A stretch of DNA of 52,698 bases from QHXQ01 sp036389375 (GCA_036389375.1 DASVQA010000208.1:1-52698); one strand, 5' to 3'; counted from the first letter of the stretch, positions 9,539 to 17,680 are shown. The notes: generated from the letters alone by a model not told the origin. A program made the numbers and translations.

Positions 9539-9593
9539 ACAACTTCGGCGCTGCTTCGCCCTCGCAGGGCAATAGGAGCAGCGCCGAAGTTGT
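9539..9593. promoter_or_regulatory. Long stem-loop upstream of biotin ligase gene
   Basis: A 17-bp perfect inverted repeat: ACAACTTCGGCGCTGCT (9539-9555) pairs with 9577-9593. The 21-nt loop itself holds a nested GCCCT-CGC-AGGGC hairpin. It ends 58 bp before the birA-type start codon and could be a terminator, an attenuator or a mobile hairpin repeat. The sequence does not decide between these. Confidence 0.55.
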
Positions 9594-9651
9594 CTCCGCG
9601 CGCGCTTTCTGGTATGGCTTAACGCGTCTTAAGCACGCTAATCAAAGTCCC

Positions 9652-10419
9652 ATGCCCGACGCGCCACCCAGCACACAGATACTGCGCTTCGATTCGCTCC
9701 CTTCGACCAACACCGAAGCGGCCCGGCAGGCTGCGCAAGGCGCACCCGAAGGTCTGTGCGTCGTTGCGCGCGAGCAGACGGCGGGGCGCGGCCGGCAGGC
9801 CCGCACGTGGCTTTCGCCGCCAGACGCCGGGCTGTACTTCAGCATCGTCCTGCGGCCACGGCTTGCGCCCGCGCATTGGCCGCTTATCACGTTCGCCGCT
9901 GCGCTCGCCGTGCGCGATGCGCTCACAAACATCTGCGCGCTCACGCCCGACATCAAGTGGCCGAACGATCTGCTCGCCGCCGGGCGCAAACTCTGCGGCA
10001 TCCTCGCGGAAGTGGTCGAGACGGCACAGGGGCGCGCGTGCATCGTCGGCATCGGCATCAATTTAACCGAACACGCGTTCCCGCCTGAGTTGCAACCACA
10101 TGCCACATCAGTCGCGGGCGCGACAGGCCGCACGCCCGACCGCGAAGCACTCCTCGCCGCCCTCGTGCGCCAACTCGGCACGCGCTATGCGCGTCTGCAT
10201 GAACCCGAAGGGCCGGCGGCCACTGTCAACGCTTGGTGCGCCGCATCTTCTTACGCCGTGAACAAGCGCGTGCGCGTCACGACCGGCGCGCAAACTTTCG
10301 CGGGCACGACGCGCGGGCTTGAACCCGACGGCGCTTTGCGTGTAGAAACCGACGCGGGCGAGATCAAGCTCGTACACGCGGGCGATGTCCACGCACTCAG
10401 AGAAATTAGCGCAGGCTGA
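9652..10419 (+). CDS. birA: Biotin--[acetyl-CoA-carboxylase] ligase
   Basis: Protein of 255 aa. It adenylates biotin and transfers it to the acceptor lysine of acetyl-CoA carboxylase BCCP. The catalytic core shows the substrate motif SLPSTNTEA, the nucleotide/biotin loop EQTAGRGRQARTW, and DIKWPNDLLAAGRKLCGIL with the conserved lysine of KWPND, followed by VGIGINL. The C-terminal SH3-like domain covers about residues 205-255. No N-terminal DNA-binding helix-turn-helix is present, so this is a monofunctional (class I) enzyme rather than a biotin repressor. The frame is open upstream of ATG 9652, but that stretch covers a hairpin and does not look coding. Confidence 0.9.
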   Translation: MPDAPPSTQILRFDSLPSTNTEAARQAAQGAPEGLCVVAREQTAGRGRQARTWLSPPDAGLYFSIVLRPRLAPAHWPLITFAAALAVRDALTNICALTPDIKWPNDLLAAGRKLCGILAEVVETAQGRACIVGIGINLTEHAFPPELQPHATSVAGATGRTPDREALLAALVRQLGTRYARLHEPEGPAATVNAWCAASSYAVNKRVRVTTGAQTFAGTTRGLEPDGALRVETDAGEIKLVHAGDVHALREISAG

Positions 10420-10499
10420 AATGATGAACCGGCAACAGCTTTTCAGGCCCCGGCTATTACTGCCAGCGCAGCCAACGTTGGCCCGCGCAGAGCATTGAG

Positions 10500-11786
10500 A
10501 TGAAACGCATCATCCTCTCTACCTTCGGCTCGTTTGGCGATCTGCATCCTTACATCGCCATCGCGTTGGAGTTGCAGGCGCGTGGGCACGCGCCCGTGCT
10601 GGCGACGAGCGCGGCCTACCGCGAGAAACTGGACGCGCTGGGGTTGGAGCTTTATCCCGTGCGCCCGGAGATGCCCTCGTTCGATCAACCGGACGAACTC
10701 AGTAAGATCGTCGAAGGCTTGATGGGGCAGCGCGACGGCACGGAGAACATCTTCAAGCAGATGCTCATGCCGCACCTGCGCGACATCTATACAGACCTCG
10801 ACGCGGCGGCGACCGGCGCAGACCTGTTGCTCACACACCCGCTCCCGCTCGTGGGGCCGCTCGTCGCGCAGACGCGCAAACTAAAGTGGGTGTCCAGCGT
10901 GCTTGCGCCGATCTCTTTCTTCTCCGTGTACGACCCGCCCGTGCCGCCGCAACTGCCCGCGCTGTACAAACTGATGGCGCTCAGTCCCTTCGTCGGGCGC
11001 ACGCTGCTGCGCCTGTCGCAGCCGCATCTGGACGCACTGGTCGAGCCGGTCTACCGGCTGCGCGCGGAGTTGGGTCTGCCGCGCGGCGGCCAACCAATCC
11101 TCGCCGGGCAACACTCGCCGACAATGGTACTCGCACTCTTCTCGCGCGTGCTCGGCGCACCACAGCCGGACTGGCCGCCAAATACGCGCCTGACCGGCTT
11201 CGCCTTCTACGACCGCCGCGACTATTCCGGCGAGCGCGCGGCGCCGCCCGCGTTGTTACAGTTTCTCGCCGCCGGCCCGCCGCCCATCATCTTCACGCTC
11301 GGCTCGTCCGCCATCTGGGTCGCCAAAGATTTCTACCGCGACTCAATCGCCGCCGCGCGTGCGCTCGGTCGCCGCGCGCTCCTGCTCATCGGGCACGAGC
11401 GCAACCGTCCGGCCGAGCCGCTGCCCGAAGGCATCGCCGCGTTCGAGTACGCGCCGTTTAGCGAGGTGCTGCCGCGCGGCTGCGCAACAGTCCATCAGGG
11501 CGGCGTCGGCACGACGGGCCAAGCACTCTGCGCCGGTCGCCCCGCGCTTGTCGTCCCACACGCGCACGACCAGTTCGACAACGCGGCGCGCGTCGCCCGA
11601 CTCGGCACGGCGCGCGTCCTGCCGCGCCCGAAGTACAACGCCGCGAACGCAACGCGCGAACTGCGCCGGCTACTTGACGAGCCAAACTATGCGACCCGAG
11701 CGGCCGAGGTCGGCCGCATCGTGCAAAGCGAAGACGGGGCGCGCGCCGCCTGCGATGCCATCGAAGAAGTGCTGCACTCAAATTGA
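10500..11786 (+). CDS. GT1-type glycosyltransferase (UDP-glycosyltransferase superfamily)
   Basis: Protein of 428 aa with a GT-B fold. The N-terminal Rossmann start is MKRIILSTFGSFGDLHPYIA with the typical acceptor-side GSFGDLHP motif of macrolide/sterol glycosyltransferases. The C-terminal nucleotide-sugar site includes FTLGSSAIWVAKDF and HQGGVGTTGQALCAGRPALV followed by HAHDQFDNAARVARLG, which is the UGT signature region. It should transfer a sugar from a nucleotide donor to a small acceptor. The acceptor cannot be predicted. It lies 80 bp after birA with no obvious functional link. Confidence 0.85.
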   Translation: MKRIILSTFGSFGDLHPYIAIALELQARGHAPVLATSAAYREKLDALGLELYPVRPEMPSFDQPDELSKIVEGLMGQRDGTENIFKQMLMPHLRDIYTDLDAAATGADLLLTHPLPLVGPLVAQTRKLKWVSSVLAPISFFSVYDPPVPPQLPALYKLMALSPFVGRTLLRLSQPHLDALVEPVYRLRAELGLPRGGQPILAGQHSPTMVLALFSRVLGAPQPDWPPNTRLTGFAFYDRRDYSGERAAPPALLQFLAAGPPPIIFTLGSSAIWVAKDFYRDSIAAARALGRRALLLIGHERNRPAEPLPEGIAAFEYAPFSEVLPRGCATVHQGGVGTTGQALCAGRPALVVPHAHDQFDNAARVARLGTARVLPRPKYNAANATRELRRLLDEPNYATRAAEVGRIVQSEDGARAACDAIEEVLHSN

Positions 11787-11800
11787 AGCAAACCTTTTTG

Positions 11801-11889
11801 TGTTCTGCTTTGCGCCTTTGCGTGCGGCTTTTGCGTACCGAAGAATGACTCACGCAAAGACGCAAAGGCGCAAAGATGAGAACGCAAAG
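11801..11889. repeat. Inverted intergenic repeat of the TTTGCGCCTTTGCG type
   Basis: The left arm TGTTCTGCTTTGCGCCTTTG.. (11801-11824) and the right arm CACGCAAAGACGCAAAGGCG.. (11851-11875) are near-perfect reverse complements, with further CGCAAAG units after the right arm. A lone half-copy occurs at 13617-13642. This short repeat is widespread between genes in many bacteria. It may act as a transcript terminator here. Confidence 0.7.
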
Positions 11890-11927
11890 TTGACGTGGGC
11901 GCGGCGAGCGTTCATGCTTTCACCACT

Positions 11928-12701
11928 ATGCTGTTAGTGATTGATGTCGGCAATACGAACACGTCGCTCGGCGTCTATGAGGGCGAGCGCCTCGTCACAC
12001 ATTGGCGGCTGACGACGGCGCGGGCGCGCACGGTGGACGAGTACGGCGTCCATGCGCGCAACCTGTTCGCGCTCGCCGGGCTGGACTTTCAGGCCATCAC
12101 GGCGGTCGCCATCGCTTCGGTCGTGCCGCCGCTCAATTTCACCCTCAAGCGCATGGCCGAAGTCTACTTCGCGCGCACGCCGCTCTTTATCGACCACACG
12201 ACCGACACGGGCATGCCCATACACTACCAGCCCGCGTCGGACGTGGGCGCAGACCGCATCGTGGACGCGGTCGCCGCCGTCGCACGCTACGGCGCACCCT
12301 GCATCGTCGTGGACTTCGGCACGGCCACAACCTTCGATGCCATCAACGCCGATGGTCATTATCTCGGCGGCGTCATCACGCCCGGCATCACCATCTCTTC
12401 CGACGCGCTGTTTGAACGCGCCGCACGTCTGCCGCGCGTCGAGATCAAGCGGCCGCAGACCGTCATCGGCTCGTCCACCGTCGGCTCAATTCAGTCCGGC
12501 CTCTTCTATGGCTACGTCGGTCTCGTAGATGGCATCCTGCGCCGCATGCGTGCGGAGTTGGGCACGCACACGCGCGTCGTCGCCACCGGCGGGCTTGCGC
12601 CCCTCATCGCCACCGGCTCCGAACTGATCGAAACCGTTGACGATACGCTTACACTCGAAGGACTAAGACTAATTTATGAAAGAGTAGCCAGTAGTCAGTA
12701 G
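11928..12701 (+). CDS. coaX: Type III pantothenate kinase
   Basis: Protein of 257 aa. It phosphorylates pantothenate in the first step of coenzyme A synthesis. CoaX motifs are clear: the phosphate-binding DVGNTNTSLGVY at the N-terminus, VGADRIVDAVAA, DFGTATTFDAI, and GGVITPGI, all of the ASKHA-type kinase fold. I start at ATG 11928 since the conserved DVGNTNT motif must lie within the first 10 residues. The last residues (ASSQ) and the stop codon lie in an intergenic-type repeat, so the tail has probably drifted. The flanking genes are unrelated housekeeping functions. Confidence 0.92.
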   Translation: MLLVIDVGNTNTSLGVYEGERLVTHWRLTTARARTVDEYGVHARNLFALAGLDFQAITAVAIASVVPPLNFTLKRMAEVYFARTPLFIDHTTDTGMPIHYQPASDVGADRIVDAVAAVARYGAPCIVVDFGTATTFDAINADGHYLGGVITPGITISSDALFERAARLPRVEIKRPQTVIGSSTVGSIQSGLFYGYVGLVDGILRRMRAELGTHTRVVATGGLAPLIATGSELIETVDDTLTLEGLRLIYERVASSQ

Positions 12702-12738
12702 AATAAGATTTGCTTTCCTGCTGACTGCTGACTACTGA
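12684..12738. repeat. Inverted repeat GTAGTCAGTAG type overlapping the coaX stop
   Basis: The left arm GTAGCCAGTAGTCAGTAG (12684-12701) pairs with CTGCTGACTGCTGACTACTG (12718-12737). It is the third short-repeat hairpin family in this stretch of chromosome and provides the coaX stop codon. Possibly a terminator. Confidence 0.65.
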
Positions 12739-12753
12739 ATATCGACTACTCGC

Positions 12754-13515
12754 TTGAACTACTTTAACTACTTCACCGAAATCGAAGACACGTTCGTGCG
12801 GCGACGCGGGAAGCACCTGCTGCTGAGTCCGATGGACTGGGCGCTGATTGAGAGTTGGAAGCAGAAGGGCGTGCCGCTGCACGTGGCGCTCCGCGGGATC
12901 GAGGCGTCGTTCGATTCATACGAAGCGAAGCCGCGCCGGCGCAGCGTCAAGTCGCTGCTCTACTGTCAGGAAGAGGTCGAGGCGCAGTTCGCCGAGTGGT
13001 TGGAGCGACAGCAGGGCGCACACGCCGCGCCCGCGCCGGAGAATGGCGCGAGCGCCGCAAACGCGCAAGCGGCAAGCACCCCGCCAACGGACGAGCAGGC
13101 GGGCCTGCCGTTCCCGCGCGCCGCGATCATCGCGCACCTCGCAGACTGTCGCACCCAACTTGAGCAGGCGCACGCGCACAGACAACAGACGAGCGACGAC
13201 GAGTTGTGCGAAACGCTCTGTCGCGCCGGCACGCGACTCGCGGAACTCGCCGCCGATTTCACGCGCGCTACGCGCCCCGACGCGGAACAACTCGAAGCCG
13301 CGCTGACCGACCTCGAAGGCTTGCTCGACCGCGCCGTGTGCGCGCATCTGCCCGCCGCGCACGTCGCCGCGCGCCGCACACAGGCCGAAGAACAGTTGAA
13401 GCCCTACCGCGCACGCATGGATCGCGCGACCTACGAACAGACGCGCGACAACCTGCTCGCCAAAACCTTGCGCGAAGACTGCGGCGTGCCGCGCCTCAGC
13501 CTGTTCTACCTCTAA
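12754..13515 (+). CDS. Conserved hypothetical protein
   Basis: Protein of 253 aa with a probable TTG start. I do not recognise a characterised family. The N-terminal 85 residues look conserved and folded (NYFTEIEDTFVRRRGKHLLL, then SPMDWALIESWKQKGVPLHV), and I have the impression of seeing similar proteins in acidobacterial genomes. The middle is Ala/Gln-rich and helical. There is no signal peptide or membrane segment. It lies 147 bp before the rlmD-like gene in the same direction and may be co-transcribed. Another start within the first residues cannot be excluded. Confidence 0.6.
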   Translation: MNYFNYFTEIEDTFVRRRGKHLLLSPMDWALIESWKQKGVPLHVALRGIEASFDSYEAKPRRRSVKSLLYCQEEVEAQFAEWLERQQGAHAAPAPENGASAANAQAASTPPTDEQAGLPFPRAAIIAHLADCRTQLEQAHAHRQQTSDDELCETLCRAGTRLAELAADFTRATRPDAEQLEAALTDLEGLLDRAVCAHLPAAHVAARRTQAEEQLKPYRARMDRATYEQTRDNLLAKTLREDCGVPRLSLFYL

Positions 13516-13661
13516 ACCCAAACAGAGAAACCCGCAACGAGACATAAGCCCCGCCGCAGCCCGACGAACGCGCCCGGCCGAACTGTTGCCAACTCATCCT
13601 TCGGCCTACGGCATTTGCTTTGTGTTCTGCCGGCCTTTGCGTTTAATCTCTGCTTAATCTC

Positions 13662-14897
13662 ATGGCGAAGCAGACGCAAACGCTCTCAACGCTGCGCGCG
13701 GGCGATCTGGTCGAGTTGGAAGTCGAACGGCTCGTGCCGGGCGGCGCAGGACTGGCGCACGCAGACGGGCGCACGTTCTTTGTGCCACTGGCTGCGCCGG
13801 GCGACCGTCTGCGCGTGCGCGTCGAGCGTGTGCGCGGCGCGGTCGCTTTTGCCGCCATCGTCGAAATCCTGACGCCCGGCCCCAATCGCATCGAGCCGCC
13901 CTGTCCCTACTTCGGGCGCTGCGGCGGCTGCGACTTTCAACAACTCACATACGAAGCGCAACTCGCCGCCAAAGTCGAGATCATACGCGACTGTCTGCGC
14001 CGCATCGCGCGCCTCGATCCGCCCGCGCATATCCCCATCACGCCTTCGCCCGCCATCTGGCACTATCGCGCCCGCGCGCGCTGGCAGCACGACGCGCCCA
14101 ACCGCCGGCTCGGCTATTACGAACTCGCCTCGCATCGCGTCTGCGACGTGGCCGCCTGTCCGGTCGTCGTACCGGAAATACAGTCCGTGCTCGAACGCTT
14201 GCGGGCGGAACTGACGACCGGCGCGCTCCCGCAGGCGGCCGAATTTCAAGCCGTCGCGGGCGACGAAGGCGTCTCGCTCACGCCGCCGCTCGCCGCCGCA
14301 GACGCGCACGAACGCCTGCGCCTGATCGCTGGCGAACGCTACCGCTTCGACGCCGACTGCTTCTTCCAGATCAACCACGCGCTGCTCGAACCACTCGTGC
14401 GCGCCGCCCTTCAGGACGAGCGCGGCGACACAGCTATCGATCTCTACTGCGGCGTCGGTCTCTTCACGCTGCCGCTTGCGCGCCGCTTTCGCTCCGTCAT
14501 CGGCGTCGAAGCGAACGCACGCGCCTGCACCTACGCTCGCCGCAACCTCGCCGACGCCCAACTCGCCCACGCCCGCATCGAAAATGCACCCACCGGCCTC
14601 TGGCTCGCGCGCCACGCGGCCAAACTCGCGCCCATCGATCTACTGCTCCTCGACCCGCCCCGCGCCGGCGCAGAGACGGAAACCATCAACGGTATCCTTA
14701 CGCTCCGCCCGCAACGCATCACCTACGTCTCCTGCGACCCCGCCACCCTCGCCCGCGACCTGCGTGCGCTCCTCGCCGCCGGCTACACGCTGACCACGCT
14801 CGCCGCCTTCGACCTGTTCCCGCAAACACACCACGTCGAAACGGTCGTACATCTGACGCGTGCCATTGATGACATAAACAAAAGTCGTTGCGACTGA
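13662..14897 (+). CDS. rlmD: 23S rRNA (uracil-C5)-methyltransferase, RlmD/RumA type, 3' end rewritten by transposon
   Basis: Protein of 411 aa that uses SAM to methylate C5 of a uridine in rRNA, probably the U1939 equivalent. It has an N-terminal TRAM domain (about residues 8-65), an iron-sulfur motif CPYFGRCGGC, the SAM site DLYCGVGLFTLPLA, LLLDPPRAG, the catalytic cysteine in YVSCDP and the catalytic-base glutamate in HVETVVHL. The Tn7-like element begins at 14870, so the last nine residues (DDINKSRCD) and the stop codon are transposon sequence. Joining the DNA across the element restores AIDNLQK and a TGA at 36393-36395. All catalytic motifs are intact. RlmC/TrmA paralogues are alternatives. 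Confidence 0.88.
   Translation: MAKQTQTLSTLRAGDLVELEVERLVPGGAGLAHADGRTFFVPLAAPGDRLRVRVERVRGAVAFAAIVEILTPGPNRIEPPCPYFGRCGGCDFQQLTYEAQLAAKVEIIRDCLRRIARLDPPAHIPITPSPAIWHYRARARWQHDAPNRRLGYYELASHRVCDVAACPVVVPEIQSVLERLRAELTTGALPQAAEFQAVAGDEGVSLTPPLAAADAHERLRLIAGERYRFDADCFFQINHALLEPLVRAALQDERGDTAIDLYCGVGLFTLPLARRFRSVIGVEANARACTYARRNLADAQLAHARIENAPTGLWLARHAAKLAPIDLLLLDPPRAGAETETINGILTLRPQRITYVSCDPATLARDLRALLAAGYTLTTLAAFDLFPQTHHVETVVHLTRAIDDINKSRCD
14865..14869. repeat. 5-bp target site duplication, left copy (ATTGA)
   Basis: ATTGA immediately precedes the transposon terminus TGACATAA. An identical ATTGA follows the right terminus at 36375-36379. Five base pairs is the duplication length made by Tn7-family transposases. 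Confidence 0.88.
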
Positions 14898-14936
14898 ACA
14901 AAAGTGACTGCGACTAGCACAAAAGTCAGTGCGACT
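14870..14936 (+). other. Transposon left end with three TnsB-type binding sites
   Basis: Terminal TGACATAA is followed by three 18-bp direct repeats: ACAAAAGTCGTTGCGACT (14878-14895), ACAAAAGTGACTGCGACT (14898-14915) and ACAAAAGTCAGTGCGACT (14919-14936), spaced by 2-3 nt. The layout mirrors the Tn7 left end, where about 22-bp TnsB sites begin 8 bp from the tip. The first site also encodes the last residues of the interrupted rlmD-like gene. Confidence 0.88.
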
Positions 14937-14992
14937 GATAGCGTCAGTTGTAAGCTCAAATGCAGTCTTAAAATGATCGGAGAGTGATCTAA

Positions 14993-16486
14993 CTACTTTT
15001 TAGATTCAAGGGCGCTAGTGCTGCTATTGTCCTTAACCCAATGAAACACTGCCATTGGTGTCACAGATAAAAGATCTGCGATTCGCTTATAGCTAAGCCC
15101 GTCTTTGCGGAGTCGAACTGCTTCATAATAAGTTGTTTCGGGATACCCTCTCCTCTTGGGATTGGGTGTGTACCATCGTTTACATAAACGGCAATAGAAT
15201 CTACGGCTCCCTGCTAATGTGAATCCACCTTTTTGTTGATATTGCCTTGATTTACAGTAAGGACAAACACAATCATTTATAGCCTTCTTACTTAATTCCT
15301 GCTCCTTCATTCTTCGTTCATAAATACCGCGAGTAAAATACTTGGATAGTTGATGTCTATCAGGTGTCGCGCCAGTTCTTTTTATGAAATTGAGAGCAGC
15401 GGAAAATTCTTCATCAGTAGGCCAATATTTATCCTTAGTAAGGTTGTAGTGAATTACTTTCCAATACCAGAAGGGGAACTGTTCTACTTTAGGATACCCA
15501 AACCAAAATCCGCTCCAGAATTTATTTGTTCGGCAAAATTCTATAAACCCATTGGGCCAATTACTAAGTAGCAGTTGAATCATCTGAAATAACAAACGAC
15601 GTTGTGGTACTCTGAAGCTTTCTAAAGCGTAATGCTTCCTTGGATAGGTCGGATTAGATTCTTGCAGACCATAATAATTAATAACAGCTTCTCTAATTGC
15701 ATAAGAGCTGCTACGAGTAATAAGTGCTCTTGCTAGCTGATGGAGCCCCGTGAAGAATAAACGTGAGAAGGTAGATTCGCCAGGAGAGACTTCGATCCAC
15801 CCTGCCTTTAATCCATTTAATAAATATTCTTGGAACGCAGCTTCTGCAGGTTTTACTTGATTGTTAAGCTTCGAGTCTATTGTTCTTGGTCGGAACTGAG
15901 CTTTACAGGAAAAACATCGAGCCAAGGCAATTCGCCAATCAACAGATTGATCTTGAGGGTTAATTCTATAAAAATTTATAGGAGCACCGCATTCCAGACA
16001 TTGATCTAATAGAGGTGTGTAGTGCTTAGTGCAGACAGTAACAAATGTTAAACGCCAGTGACGACGGAAATAAGGAATGGTATCTTCCGATAGACACTCA
16101 GGGCAAAACTGTAATCCGATTTGTCTATGAGTCATTTGCACTTTATCAATCTTAGTAATCCACATAAAATGCCCATTGCTTGGGATATTCTCGTACAGCA
16201 GCTCTACATAGCTCACTAAAGATGCTGCTTTAACTCGTTCCAGTGGCGTATTGGTTCTCTTTGCTAATTCTAAAAAAAGGCCTGGATTAGCTATTGTATC
16301 AATATCATTGAACCAGATATCTCTACCGCCCATAATTAGACGCGTAAAACTATATGGCGTGAACCCATGAGCGAGCGCAAGGCGCGTTAGCCATGAAGAG
16401 AGAAGTTCGTCCTCCCTAGGCTTTGCACGTATAGGCCAGAGATTGCCTGATAGTCCATTTTCAAACCTTGTGGAATCAAGTTCCAT
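14993..16486 (-). CDS. tniQ: TniQ/TnsD-like target selector with C-terminal zinc ribbon and HTH
   Basis: Protein of 497 aa. The N-terminal TniQ domain (WPIRAKPREDELLSSWLTRL) is followed by its zinc finger (FCPECLSEDTIPYFRRHWRL, then CTKH and CLEC). The middle aligns with the neighbouring TniQ. After about residue 404 it carries a module the neighbour lacks: a four-cysteine zinc ribbon (CPYC 408-411, CRLC 432-435) and a helix-turn-helix (LSYKRIADLLSVTPMAVFHW), much like InsA-type transposase DNA-binding domains. This is likely the protein that reads the attachment site in rlmD, as TnsD reads glmS. It is the last gene before the left end and starts 8 bp after tniQ1. The role is inferred. Confidence 0.85.
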   Translation of the reverse strand: MELDSTRFENGLSGNLWPIRAKPREDELLSSWLTRLALAHGFTPYSFTRLIMGGRDIWFNDIDTIANPGLFLELAKRTNTPLERVKAASLVSYVELLYENIPSNGHFMWITKIDKVQMTHRQIGLQFCPECLSEDTIPYFRRHWRLTFVTVCTKHYTPLLDQCLECGAPINFYRINPQDQSVDWRIALARCFSCKAQFRPRTIDSKLNNQVKPAEAAFQEYLLNGLKAGWIEVSPGESTFSRLFFTGLHQLARALITRSSSYAIREAVINYYGLQESNPTYPRKHYALESFRVPQRRLLFQMIQLLLSNWPNGFIEFCRTNKFWSGFWFGYPKVEQFPFWYWKVIHYNLTKDKYWPTDEEFSAALNFIKRTGATPDRHQLSKYFTRGIYERRMKEQELSKKAINDCVCPYCKSRQYQQKGGFTLAGSRRFYCRLCKRWYTPNPKRRGYPETTYYEAVRLRKDGLSYKRIADLLSVTPMAVFHWVKDNSSTSALESKK

Positions 16487-16494
16487 TATAACTC

Positions 16495-17667
16495 TCAGCG
16501 AATCGCAGAAACTCCGAGAAGGCGCGCAAGAGAAGATTTACTGTATATTTTATGGTTCTGTTCCATGTATTTTATCGCCGCTCTGATTTCACTGTCCGAA
16601 GGTTGATAGTGCGGAATATACAGATACTCACGTACAACTTTCCAGTACCAGAAAGGTGTTGTCTGAGATCTCTCCCTTGATCCAGACTCCAGATGCCTCA
16701 ACCAAATAGAACTCCATATTTGATGTTTCTGTGATAAAGCAATGAATTTATCGGGCCATTCATCAAGAAGACATTGGGCTAAACCAAGTAATTGTCTGCG
16801 TTGGGCTACATTCTGTTCTTGTATATCTTGTCTCTTTGTCTCAGGGCTAGAAAGATAAATCTCAACGCCGTGGCAATTGCTAATGTGGTGACGTAATTCG
16901 CCGATTCGCTTATTCCTCATACCAAGAATTTTCATCATCTGTCTCAACCCTGAAAAAAATAGATGTGAATATGTAACCACGTTGTTATTTACTTCTATAA
17001 ATCCATCGGTTAATGCCTTTAATAATTTCTTGACGAAGTCAACCTCTGCCGCAGTGGCCGGTGCTGCTATTGTATTTAGATTGGTTTTAAGGTCATAGCT
17101 ACAGGTAGGGCAAATAGTCATAGAGGTAGGTGCGTGTTTACTGAACCTCCCGAGTTCGTCGCGGTGAAAATTAATTGCCGCTCCGCATTGAGGGCACCTA
17201 TCATTAAGTTGCATCTGGTGCTTCTCGCATATCACCACAAATGCCAATCGCCATCTGCGTCGAAAGTAAGGCTCGCCATCTTCTGCAAGGCAGCGCGGAC
17301 AATATTGTAACCCGAACCTCTCTCGCTTCCGGTGATAGACCCCAACAGGCATGATCCACGAGTTTGGGCCAAAATGATTATGCCTTTCGTATAAGACCCC
17401 TTCATAAGCGGCAAGTGTCGTTACGCGCACTCGGTCGATGGGCGTCGCTGTTTTATTGGAGAGCACATACAAAATCTCCGCGCAAGCGGACTTGTCCACA
17501 TCACGATTCCAGATGGCCCGCCCGGGCCATTCGACCGCACAAAAGGTATGTAGCTTCTGCCCGTGCGCCATTGATAGGCGCACTAGCCATGATGATAGCA
17601 ACTCATCAGCCTTAGGTTTTAAGTGCGCGGGCCACAACTGACTCGTTAGCCCCGTTTCATCACACAT
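16495..17667 (-). CDS. tniQ: TniQ family transposition protein (short paralogue)
   Basis: Protein of 390 aa. It has the TniQ start WPAHLKPKADELLSSWLVRL and the family zinc finger (YCPRCLAEDGEPYFRRRWRL, CEKH, CPQCG), and it aligns along its whole length with the 497-aa TniQ downstream (both contain PFWYWKV near the end). It stops inside what looks like a helix-turn-helix start (SLARLLGVSAIR), so it either lost a C-terminal DNA-binding part or belongs to the short TniQ class that bridges a selector to TnsC. It sits 13 bp after tnsC, in one transcription unit with it and with tniQ2. Confidence 0.85.
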   Translation of the reverse strand: MCDETGLTSQLWPAHLKPKADELLSSWLVRLSMAHGQKLHTFCAVEWPGRAIWNRDVDKSACAEILYVLSNKTATPIDRVRVTTLAAYEGVLYERHNHFGPNSWIMPVGVYHRKRERFGLQYCPRCLAEDGEPYFRRRWRLAFVVICEKHQMQLNDRCPQCGAAINFHRDELGRFSKHAPTSMTICPTCSYDLKTNLNTIAAPATAAEVDFVKKLLKALTDGFIEVNNNVVTYSHLFFSGLRQMMKILGMRNKRIGELRHHISNCHGVEIYLSSPETKRQDIQEQNVAQRRQLLGLAQCLLDEWPDKFIALSQKHQIWSSIWLRHLESGSRERSQTTPFWYWKVVREYLYIPHYQPSDSEIRAAIKYMEQNHKIYSKSSLARLLGVSAIR

Positions 17668-17680
17668 GTATGCTGTTCTC

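Noticed and set aside
9481..9651. N-terminal extension of BirA as a DNA-binding domain
   Set aside because: The extra frame covers the nested hairpin, shows no HTH pattern, and ATG 9652 fits the catalytic-domain start.
13617..13647. Promoter-like repeat before rlmD
   Set aside because: It is a half-copy of the TTTGCGCC repeat family; no convincing -35/-10 pair.
14878..14936. Three similar 18-bp units resembling a tiny CRISPR array
   Set aside because: Spacers are only 2-3 nt and the inverted counterparts lie at the other end of the element, so these are TnsB-type sites. No cas gene is present.
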